Assembly: GCA_021129915.1 (NCBI GenBank)
Contig: JAJOKI010000090.1
Coordinates: forward strand, 1 to 5,280
From: Methanocellales archaeon
Lineage (GTDB): Archaea > Halobacteriota > UBA148 > JAJOKI01
Direction: 5' to 3'
Length of the DNA stretch: 5,280 nucleotides
Of the stretch, positions 1 to 5,280 are shown piece by piece. Position numbers and translations under genes: made by a program. The notes under the pieces were generated by a model. It ran no database searches. It was not told where the DNA came from and saw nothing but the letters and a program-made list of their open reading frames with translations. Numbering within the stretch: the first letter of the stretch is position 1; each line of letters begins with the position of its first letter.

Positions 1-279
1 GAATGGGTACCTTAATCCAAGAGTCTCGGTTGCCTCTATCAAATCAGGAATATAACCTCTGCCCATGGTCTCAATCACGCGATAATTCACGTTTTCCAAA
101 TGCTTTTTTGTTTCCGGCGTATGTGGAGAGGTTGCAATGAAAATTTTATCAACTCTCTCACTTTGGCAAAGCGCGTTCAATACATACGATATCATTGGTT
201 TCCCGCACAGGTCTATCAGTGGTTTTTCTCCTTTGCCCAGTCTATTGCCGTGACCGCCAGCCATTACAAGGGCATCCAT
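1..279 (-). CDS. cobY: GTP:adenosylcobinamide-phosphate guanylyltransferase, N-terminal 93 codons
   Basis: CobY transfers GMP from GTP to adenosylcobinamide phosphate, giving the GDP-cobinamide that CobS uses; it is the archaeal replacement for bacterial CobU. The visible 93 residues begin MDALVMAGGHGNRLG, the nucleotidyltransferase signature (A-G-G-x-G-x-R at residues 7-13), followed by EKPL at 18-21, IFIATSPHTPETK at 47-59 and GRGYIPDL at 73-80. These line up with what I remember of Methanocaldococcus jannaschii CobY, including the ATSP-TP-TK and GYI-DL stretches. CobY proteins are about 200 residues, so roughly half is visible; the frame is open to base 1. The ATG at 279 is preceded by GGAGTGAT and overlaps the end of the upstream fusion gene by 16 bases, which implies coupled translation. 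MobA-type enzymes share the fold, but the close match and B12 neighbours favour CobY. Confidence 0.93.
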   Translation of the reverse strand, partial: MDALVMAGGHGNRLGKGEKPLIDLCGKPMISYVLNALCQSERVDKIFIATSPHTPETKKHLENVNYRVIETMGRGYIPDLIEATETLGLRYPF

Positions 280-1784
280 ATCATCACTCCGATTGCAATC
301 AGTCCTACTATGCGCCCCACTTCATTGGTCGCTCCGAGAACGTCGCCATTTATCCCTCCAAAGTTGCGGCTGGTGATATGCACTATCACGAGCGAAGACA
401 ATAGCGCAGACAATAGGGAGATAATGCCAAACACATCAAACGCAAGCCAGCATATAGCACAAGAAAAAACCAGCCCAATCAAGAAATCGCGATGTCTGAC
501 ATTATCGATGAATATCGACCCCATTCCCTTGTGCATACTCTTTCCGAACATCGCTGCTGTGAGCATGGATTGTTTGGCGCCAATTTCTGCTATCAGGATG
601 GCGAAAAAGGGGTTCTGCTCTATTGTAGTTATGGCAGAAAACAGAATCAGCAACGACATTACGCAAAAGACCGTTCCGCCAACTCCAATGGCAGTGTCGT
701 GCATAATATTAACCCTCTCTTCCGGGGTGCCATGCGCAGTAATGGCATCTCCAAAATCCATCAGCCCATCCATATGATTTAATCCTGTAATGCAGTACAG
801 GGCGAGGATGAGTAATGCCGCGCATAGATATGGCGGCAGGTGTTGGAGCGCAAGCCCGATGGTGCCGATTATTAGACCAATGAGGGCGCCTATGAATGGA
901 AACAAGTATGCATGTCTGCCAAGCTTCTGCAGACCATCCATATCGATTCCGACCGGAAACGTCGTTAGAAAACCCATGCCGGCTTTGATGGCATGAAGAA
1001 TCTTCGCCGAGACGCCGCCTATCAATCCAGCCATCACATCGTCCATAAACGGACCCAGCTCTGCAAGTATACCTGGCTTTGCCTTATCAAACCTGATATA
1101 CTCAAATAGCCCCTTATATCCACCTATGTAATTTGCAATGCTCATCCCCAGCACTTCATCAGCAACGAGGGCTGCAAGGTCATTTTCATATCCTCTGAGG
1201 TCAGGAATCATGCCCCTTTTTGCATCCCTTTCAAGGGCAATTCCCGCATAAATCAAAGCGCCCACATTAGGGTCTGCCAGCGCATTGTTTAATTCATCTG
1301 TCACCGTGTCTGTGCACGTTCCGGTTGCTACACCCGTACCGCTTCTCACGTCTAAAAGCTGCAGGGCAAGGCATTTGCCTTCTGTGGCGGTGATTACAGC
1401 GTTTACCATACACGACTGCGTCAGATTGCCGTCTATCAAGAGAATCGTGTTGACCGTATTATTGGATAGGCCAGCAGTAACGATGGCACAGACAGCCAGA
1501 CCATCCTCCTCAAGAATTATTCCAGGATCAGCCACGTTGGCAGCAGTCATCAATCCTATTGTAGACTCTGGCAATCCCAGCCCCTCAATAACCTGTGTAA
1601 GTTTTGCCTTGGGCTCCAGACTGAAGTTCTTCTCAACTTGGTGATTTATTATCGTCGTCGCCCTGCTGAAACCGCCATTCAACGCCGCAGAGCTTAGAAT
1701 ATAAAGGTCATCTTCTGCCTCTATTATAATCGTTTTTTTCTCTAACCTTGCACGGATGCCATTTATTGGAACGTCCAACATCAT
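264..1784 (-). CDS. CbiZ-CobZ-CobS fusion: adenosylcobinamide amidohydrolase / alpha-ribazole-phosphate phosphatase-like / cobalamin synthase
   Basis: 506 residues in three parts. Residues 1-162 resemble CbiZ, which cleaves salvaged adenosylcobinamide to adenosylcobyric acid: SSAALNGG at 31-38, GLMTAANV at 77-84, AIVTAG at 100-105, MVNAVITATEGK at 126-137, ATGTCTD at 153-159. Residues about 163-264 match the PgpA-type phosphatase CobZ: DPNV at 171-174, VADEVLGM at 207-214, RFD..KPGIL at 231-240 and paired Asp 248-249. Residues about 266-506 are CobS, the membrane enzyme joining GDP-cobinamide to alpha-ribazole (phosphate): FLTTFPVG at 272-279, HMDGLMDFGDA at 337-347, terminal GDVLGATNE at 480-488, with hydrophobic helices between. 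CbiZ-CobZ fusions are known (CbiS of Methanopyrus kandleri); a third CobS part is unusual. The CobS part looks full length. CbiZ lacks its usual C-terminal tail and CobZ its N-terminal lead, so the first junction is tight. ATGA overlap with cbiB; SD AAAAGGAG fixes the start. Confidence 0.87.
   Translation of the reverse strand: MMLDVPINGIRARLEKKTIIIEAEDDLYILSSAALNGGFSRATTIINHQVEKNFSLEPKAKLTQVIEGLGLPESTIGLMTAANVADPGIILEEDGLAVCAIVTAGLSNNTVNTILLIDGNLTQSCMVNAVITATEGKCLALQLLDVRSGTGVATGTCTDTVTDELNNALADPNVGALIYAGIALERDAKRGMIPDLRGYENDLAALVADEVLGMSIANYIGGYKGLFEYIRFDKAKPGILAELGPFMDDVMAGLIGGVSAKILHAIKAGMGFLTTFPVGIDMDGLQKLGRHAYLFPFIGALIGLIIGTIGLALQHLPPYLCAALLILALYCITGLNHMDGLMDFGDAITAHGTPEERVNIMHDTAIGVGGTVFCVMSLLILFSAITTIEQNPFFAILIAEIGAKQSMLTAAMFGKSMHKGMGSIFIDNVRHRDFLIGLVFSCAICWLAFDVFGIISLLSALLSSLVIVHITSRNFGGINGDVLGATNEVGRIVGLIAIGVMIWMPL
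283..290 (-). promoter_or_regulatory. Shine-Dalgarno sequence of cobY
   Basis: The minus strand reads GGAGTGAT ending three bases before the ATG at 279. It is close to the archaeal consensus GGAGGTGAT and lies inside the last codons of the upstream fusion gene. It decides the cobY start and supports ribosome entry independent of, or coupled to, the preceding gene. Confidence 0.75.
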
Positions 1785-1787
1785 TTA

Positions 1788-1795
1788 CTCCTTTT
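1788..1795 (-). promoter_or_regulatory. Shine-Dalgarno sequence of the CbiZ-CobZ-CobS gene
   Basis: The minus strand reads AAAAGGAG three bases before the ATG at 1784. Its first A is also the last base of the TGA (1797-1795) that ends the original CbiB frame, so the site sits exactly between the ancestral cbiB stop and the new start. It favours ATG 1784 over the adjacent in-frame ATG at 1781. Confidence 0.7.
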
Positions 1796-2136
1796 CACAC
1801 CAGCGGCAGTTTTGTGTAATAGAGGATGGAGAAAGATAATACGATGATAATCATAGATGACACCCTCATTATTTGAATTGCCTCTCTTATCTGTTGCGGC
1901 CCCGGCAATGCAAACTCGTTTCCCATGGTATAGCACAGCGGCTTTTTCAGGGATGTGCTCAATGCCCCAGCCATCGCAGCCATTGGCCATCCAGAATTCG
2001 GGCTCGTAGTCCGTCCATGATCCCGTCTTGATATTCTCAGAGCAGAAAGGGATGAACCGTGGAAAGCCAGAGTATTTATTGCCTTGTACCCTAATGCCCC
2101 CGGCAACCCGAAGAGCACGAAGTAAAATATTGGCGA

Positions 2137-2143
2137 CAGCTAT
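2137..2143 (-). other. Frame-changing deletion junction in cbiB
   Basis: Minus-strand codons for SAVI end with ATA at 2143-2141. One G follows, and then the CbiB reading continues one frame over with CTG TCG CCA (LSP) from 2139. The net change is one extra base, equal to a loss of 3k+2 bases; with about 11 codons absent against the family pattern, the loss is about 32 bases. The size is an estimate from remembered family spacing. Confidence 0.65.
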
Positions 2144-2547
2144 GACGGCGGAACACATCCCCTCCTTTGTAAGTCCTTCAGGGTCCCTCCCAACCAGCGC
2201 AGGCAACTTCTTTTTGGCACTGACGAGGTCATCTTTCTCAAGATGTTCACATATCTTCGTTGCAGTATTAGTCAGGCATGTAATGGAAAATGTCGATTTC
2301 AGAACGTATGCGGATATGAGCAGGCCGATGAAGCCATGCACAAGGGTGACCAGATATCCGCCCAATACAGCGCTGCCAACGACTATCAACACCAATATGC
2401 AACCGGAAATTTTTGATTGAGCGTAAGTGAACATTTTCTTGAGATGGCTTTGTATAGCATCTATCAGTTTACCGATCCAGACTACTGGATGGAACGCTTC
2501 ATTGGGCTCGCCGAACAGCAGGTCCATCATAACTGCAAGGCCAAGAA

Positions 2548-3897
2548 TTATCCAGTGCATAACCGCCTCTCTATGATTTCCCAGACTTTGCTCAATTCAT
2601 CACCAGTGGATTTTTCATCCGCGAGGAGTCTGTCCAGCACCTCTCGCGCCACATCTGGCCGGTGTATAATATCGCAGTTAATACAACTCCACGCGATGCC
2701 GCCAGAGGACTTCTTTGCAGTGACATTTCCAAGGCGCCCGTCCTCGCATGGATAGAACGGGCAGAAGCAGAAGGTACAGTCCTGCCCCTCGAAATGGCAT
2801 GGATAGTGTTCACAGCCAAGATGGTTCCGCCCCAATACCTGATTGAAGATGGCGGCGAGCCTCTCATTTTCAGCCCTCGTCTTAACGGCAACCCTGACAT
2901 GGTCTTCATCGAGAGACCTAAACGAACTGCAATCCCTGACCTGTATCCCGTGCCCGAGCATGCGCTGTGTAATTTCACGTGATGTGAGGCCAGTGCCGCT
3001 TATATCGAGCAATATGAAGTTAGCCTTGCTCTTCAAGGGACGTATGCCTCTTATACTGTTCAACCGATTTATCAACCACTCTCGCTCGGTTTTTATCAAT
3101 TCACGCGATCGTCCTAAGTATTCAGGATTTTTGAAGAGATGGATGCCAATTACGTCGGCAAATATATTGAGATTCCATGGCAATCGTGCCCTATCAAGCA
3201 ATTCCGCCAATTTAGCTGTGCCGATGCCGTATCCTATCCTGATTCCAGGCACTGCAAAGCACTTTGTCAGCGACCGCAGTACGAAGACGAAATCATTTTC
3301 CGCAGCAACATCGGCGATGCTCTGCTCTGGGTCGGATAGTTCGATGAACGCCTCATCCACGAAGAGAAATATATTATTTTTTGGGCATCTCGTTGCCAGG
3401 TCTGTTAATACATCCCGGGGAAGCAGATCGCCGGTCGGGTTGTTTGGGTTGCATATATAAAGAACCTTGGAACCCCCTAATACACTATCACTTATCCGTC
3501 CGTTTTTGACCATCTCATATTCGATGAATCGCGGTCTCGCTCCAAATAATCTGGATTGAAATTCATATTCCCCGAAGGTCGGATAGGGGATGATTACCCG
3601 GTCACCGCGCTCGATGACGGTTTCGGCGAAGAGTCTGATTATCTCCATGGAGCCGTTTCCCGGGATTATATTACCCGCATCCACGCCAACGAAGTTCGCA
3701 GCAGCCTCCCTAAAGGCAGTATATCGGTCATCTGGATAGTGTCCAATCCGTTCATATGCATCCAGCAGGACATCCCTTACATCTGGCGGCGCAAGTGGGT
3801 TGATGCTGGCGCTGAAATCGATTATGCCATCTGTACTATTCCCCCCATGTATGCATCGTTTTAGATTCAGCGCTTCTCCTCTGATGCGTTCCCTCAT
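2548..3897 (-). CDS. cobD: L-threonine-O-3-phosphate decarboxylase CobD with C-terminal Cys-rich domain
   Basis: CobD is a PLP enzyme making (R)-1-aminopropan-2-ol phosphate, the linker that CbiB attaches to cobyric acid. Of 449 residues, about 1-355 form a fold-type I aminotransferase-like domain: HGGN at 17-20, GNGSMEII at 80-87, NPNNPTG at 150-156, DEAF at 181-184 and RSLTKCFAVPGIRIGY at 208-223, with K212 the expected PLP lysine. Residues about 360-420 hold eight cysteines, C-x4-C-x6-C-x2-C-x-C-x4-C (362-384) then C-x2-C (405, 408) followed by IIHRPDV, matching the small Cys-rich domain found on archaeal CobD. From memory, the Methanosarcina mazei enzyme of this layout is also an L-threonine kinase and carries metal centres, so dual activity is plausible here. 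HisC is the alternative for the first domain; the HGGN start, tail and neighbours favour CobD. Intact; starts 18 bases after the upstream stop, with GGGTG before the ATG. Confidence 0.93.
   Translation of the reverse strand: MRERIRGEALNLKRCIHGGNSTDGIIDFSASINPLAPPDVRDVLLDAYERIGHYPDDRYTAFREAAANFVGVDAGNIIPGNGSMEIIRLFAETVIERGDRVIIPYPTFGEYEFQSRLFGARPRFIEYEMVKNGRISDSVLGGSKVLYICNPNNPTGDLLPRDVLTDLATRCPKNNIFLFVDEAFIELSDPEQSIADVAAENDFVFVLRSLTKCFAVPGIRIGYGIGTAKLAELLDRARLPWNLNIFADVIGIHLFKNPEYLGRSRELIKTEREWLINRLNSIRGIRPLKSKANFILLDISGTGLTSREITQRMLGHGIQVRDCSSFRSLDEDHVRVAVKTRAENERLAAIFNQVLGRNHLGCEHYPCHFEGQDCTFCFCPFYPCEDGRLGNVTAKKSSGGIAWSCINCDIIHRPDVAREVLDRLLADEKSTGDELSKVWEIIERRLCTG
2566..2570 (-). promoter_or_regulatory. 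Shine-Dalgarno sequence of cbiB
   Basis: AGAGG on the minus strand, five bases before the ATG at 2560, inside the last codons of cobD. It supports this start, from which the typical N-terminal D-L-L-F-G motif begins at residue 13. Confidence 0.55.
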
Positions 3898-3904
3898 ATT
3901 TCGA

Positions 3905-3909
3905 CACCC
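3905..3909 (-). promoter_or_regulatory. Shine-Dalgarno sequence of cobD
   Basis: GGGTG on the minus strand, seven bases before the ATG at 3897; GGTG is part of the archaeal GGAGGTG consensus. It lies in the 18-base gap between the P-loop gene and cobD, the longest untranslated stretch in the window. Confidence 0.5.
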
Positions 3910-3915
3910 AGCATC

Positions 3916-4386
3916 CTAAATATTGCATCCATTTTCTTTAAATGCCGTGGCAAATTCATCTGGACTTTTGACATAGGGAATAACGCCAAGAACAGGGACC
4001 CCGGTCTCGTCCTCAAGGAATTTTAGCCCAGGCTCCAGAATTGCGGCATCTCCTCTGAACTTGTTAATCAAAAATCCAGAGATATGCAATCCTTTTAGCA
4101 ATGTATATGTTCCATACAGTCCGGCGAATACGCCACCTTTTTCAATATCTCCAATCAGGATGAGCGATGCATCCGCAGTCATCCCGTCCGCACCATCTCC
4201 AATACCTTCTATGATAACACCGCCGCATTCACATCCTAACTGCGATATTGTATTCCCTATTACACCCCCATCGACCTGAAACTTGTCGATTTTATGACCT
4301 TTTTTATCGAGCAGTCTGTAAAGTGCATTGACTATTGTAGTTTTGCCGCATCCCTTACTTGCCCCCAAGAACAAAATGTTATTCAT
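3916..4386 (-). CDS. Small CobQ/CbiP-like P-loop protein of unknown role
   Basis: 156 residues. It starts with a Walker A loop, GASKGCGKT at 8-16, of the CobQ/dethiobiotin-synthetase kind. It continues with VIIEGIGDG at 57-65, GDIEKGGVFAGLYGT at 79-93, INKFRGD at 107-113, LEPGLKFLEDETG at 117-129 and VPVLGVIPY at 130-138. Those blocks occur in the same order in the ATPase domain of cobyric acid synthase. That domain normally takes well over 200 residues; here the stretch between P-loop and VIIEG is very short, the NMSLNS block is not recognisable, and there is no glutaminase domain. It cannot by itself be a normal CbiP. It could be a nucleotide-binding partner of a cobamide enzyme, a degenerate CbiP duplicate, or a small family I do not know. 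ATGA overlap with cbiP, SD GGAGG, and an intact frame argue that it is translated. Confidence 0.82.
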   Translation of the reverse strand: MNNILFLGASKGCGKTTIVNALYRLLDKKGHKIDKFQVDGGVIGNTISQLGCECGGVIIEGIGDGADGMTADASLILIGDIEKGGVFAGLYGTYTLLKGLHISGFLINKFRGDAAILEPGLKFLEDETGVPVLGVIPYVKSPDEFATAFKENGCNI

Positions 4387-4393
4387 ATCAATG

Positions 4394-4398
4394 CCTCC
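4394..4398 (-). promoter_or_regulatory. Shine-Dalgarno sequence of the small P-loop gene
   Basis: GGAGG on the minus strand, seven bases before the ATG at 4386 and inside the last codons of cbiP. It is one of the best Shine-Dalgarno matches in the window, consistent with the small gene being translated in its own right. Confidence 0.7.
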
Positions 4399-5003
4399 AC
4401 TCCTTCAATATCCACGCTCGCAGAAACGATGTTAGCCAGCCTATCGATCTCATCATCCAGATCTCGCTCAATTGCGTTAGGGGACCTTCTCATGGCTTGT
4501 AATACTGTTTTTCGCACAGGAGGGTTGTCAAAAATACCATGAATATATGTCCCGAATACGCTTCCATTAATCGCACCATCCTGGACGATCTCATCTCCTC
4601 TGTCGATAAGAAAACAGGGCTTTGCGCTTCGAGTGGTTGTGCCCATGTGGATCTCGTAACCAGTGATAGCCTCTCCCTGGAATTCTTCTAATATTCCATC
4701 CCCGATTATCGTTCCCTTGACACGCTTCGTGGTCTTGGTGTATGAGTTAAACATCGTCACAACATCTAGTAATCCTAGACCGTCAACCTCCTCGTTACCA
4801 TCCTCAAATCCATCATCGATTATCCTCTTTCCGAGCATTTGATAGCCGCCACATATCCCGATGACGATCTTGCCGTCATTCGCGACTTGGATTATTGCAT
4901 GATCGAGCTTTCGTTCACGTAGCCATTTCAAATCTAGGACCGTGTTCTTAGTTCCTGGGATGATCAAAACGCTAGCGCGCTTTGCCTCATCTTCTCTCGA
5001 TAT

Positions 5004-5017
5004 ATACCGCGAGACTT
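5004..5017 (-). other. Frame-changing deletion junction in cbiP
   Basis: The first frame gives INK at 5023-5015, and the second frame is recognisable as CbiP from about RYIS (5009-4998) onward. The junction falls within this stretch. The change equals a loss of 3k+1 bases and removes the FRGD to VIPY blocks that join the ATPase and glutaminase parts. The extent of loss is estimated from remembered family spacing. Confidence 0.6.
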
Positions 5018-5280
5018 GTTGACTATAATCCCGCTGTACAATTCCCTCTCATTCTCCAAGAGACTCAGTGTACCGAATAAATATGCAAGCGGGCTGCCGT
5101 ACTCGATATTATGAACAAGTATGCATTTTGCCTCAGCCAACCTGGCAGGATATATGTTCACGATATCCCGATGCATGATATTGATTTCCGCAGGACTGCC
5201 CGCCCCTTCCATGATGACTAAATCATATTCCGATAACAGATGTTCGAGAGAGGTTTTGACTATCTGGCGCCTTTTTTTCG

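Larger units (their letters stand above)
1781..2560 (-). pseudogene. cbiB: Cobinamide-phosphate synthase CbiB, frame broken
   Basis: CbiB is a membrane enzyme that joins adenosylcobyric acid to aminopropanol phosphate. The starting frame (ATG 2560, 259 codons) shows DLLFGEP at 13-19, HPV at 24-26, hydrophobic segments near 52-85, LKSTF at 87-91 and LVGRDPEGL at 122-130, but after SAVI (137-140) it turns into unrelated sequence. The family resumes in another frame from base 2139: LSPIFYFVLFGLPGAL, YKAINTL, then RRDHGRTTSPNSGWPMAAMAGAL and a normal C-terminus ending at TGA 1797-1795. Between SAVI and LSP about 11 codons are missing, including the conserved ES-AEN-DG stretch. A second gap of roughly 50 codons follows AINTL, where the FG---A--DD--N-IPAR-T region belongs. 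Joined length is about 254 residues against about 300-320 in the family. Probably non-functional as written, unless the lesions are assembly errors. It overlaps cobD by 13 bases; AGAGG precedes the start. Confidence 0.8.
4383..5280 (-). pseudogene. cbiP: Adenosylcobyric acid synthase CbiP (CobQ), 5' end outside window, frame broken
   Basis: CbiP uses ATP and glutamine to amidate four side chains of adenosylcobyrinate a,c-diamide. The frame is open from the right edge: RRQIVKTSLEHLLSEYD, then EGAGSPAEIN (5209-5180), DIVN, and GIIVNK ending at 5015. Soon after, this frame stops (4966-4964). The family resumes one frame over, reading SRYISREDEAKRA then VLIIPGTKNT, and runs to 4383. The glutaminase half is well preserved: GICGGYQMLG with the nucleophilic Cys, GLGLLD, GYEIHMG and GTYIHGIFDN with the catalytic His. 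Missing between the halves is the usual FRGD...PGL..LE..TG.PVLGV.PY stretch with its C-terminal extension, roughly 70-80 codons. In the first half the normally strict D-I-(D/E)-R-G-G reads NIEYGS. It therefore looks inactive as written; an assembly fault is the main alternative. The upstream start lies beyond base 5280. Confidence 0.82.

Noticed and set aside
100..777. 225-codon open frame on the plus strand
   Set aside because: It lies antisense to the well-supported CobS domain and cobY, has no recognisable motif and no convincing start signal, so it is a shadow frame.
990..1298. Phosphatidylglycerophosphatase A (lipid synthesis) for the middle domain
   Set aside because: The fold is shared, but fusion to CbiZ and CobS and the known CobZ role in archaeal cobamide synthesis make alpha-ribazole-phosphate phosphatase the better call.
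1781..2143. C-terminal part of the 259-codon cbiB frame as a real protein end
   Set aside because: Residues after SAVI match nothing in CbiB, while the other frame over the same bases carries the conserved SPNSGWPMAAMAGAL region.
2843..3460. 205-codon open frame on the plus strand
   Set aside because: It is antisense to the conserved PLP domain of cobD and its translation shows low-complexity Ser/Arg-rich sequence without family motifs.
4383..4967. Separate glutaminase-only protein starting at TTG 4967
   Set aside because: There is no Shine-Dalgarno sequence before it, the start falls inside the conserved VLIIPGTKNT block, and recognisable CbiP sequence continues upstream in the same frame to about 5009. 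It is better read as the 3' part of a broken cbiP.
5004..5020. Programmed ribosomal frameshift in cbiP
   Set aside because: No slippery heptamer or obvious downstream structure is visible, and a frameshift would not restore the missing 70-80 codons.
1..5280. Cobalamin riboswitch, tRNA, CRISPR array, insertion sequence or terminator
   Set aside because: The window is coding on one strand with gaps below 20 bases; I saw no repeat array, inverted repeat pair, transposase motif or structured leader. The operon promoter must lie beyond base 5280.

Overview
The window is a piece of an archaeal cobamide (vitamin B12) operon. Every supported gene lies on the minus strand, so transcription runs from the right edge to the left edge. 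Genes overlap or nearly touch throughout, there is no intergenic stretch above 20 bases, and most internal starts have their own Shine-Dalgarno sequence. CobY, a CobZ/PgpA-type phosphatase, CbiZ and a CobD with a cysteine-rich tail together point to Archaea, most likely a euryarchaeon of the methanogen/ANME kind. That placement is inferred from gene content; the species cannot be named.

Order in transcription direction: (1) cbiP, cobyric acid synthase, 5' end outside the window and reading frame broken (5280-4383). (2) A 156-residue P-loop protein resembling a condensed CbiP/CobQ ATPase domain (4386-3916). (3) cobD, L-threonine-O-3-phosphate decarboxylase with a C-terminal Cys-rich domain (3897-2548). 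(4) cbiB, cobinamide-phosphate synthase, frame broken and lacking conserved segments (2560-1781). (5) One 506-codon gene in which I read three domains: CbiZ amidohydrolase, CobZ/PgpA-like alpha-ribazole-phosphate phosphatase and CobS cobalamin synthase (1784-264). (6) cobY, adenosylcobinamide-phosphate guanylyltransferase, running off the left edge (279-1).

Together these genes cover the late pathway. CbiP amidates to cobyric acid. CobD makes aminopropanol phosphate. CbiB attaches it to cobyric acid. CobY activates the product with GTP. CobS joins GDP-cobinamide to the lower-ligand nucleoside, and CobZ removes phosphate. CbiZ feeds salvaged cobinamide back to cobyric acid, where CbiB takes over.

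The main oddities are the three-domain CbiZ-CobZ-CobS polypeptide, the small CobQ-like P-loop protein beside a damaged cbiP, and a recurring loss of internal segments. cbiP and cbiB each have a frame-changing lesion, cbiB has a second probable loss, and the CbiZ part looks shortened, while cobD, the CobS domain and the visible part of cobY look normal. Whether this is gene decay, real compaction or an assembly/sequencing fault cannot be settled from the sequence alone.
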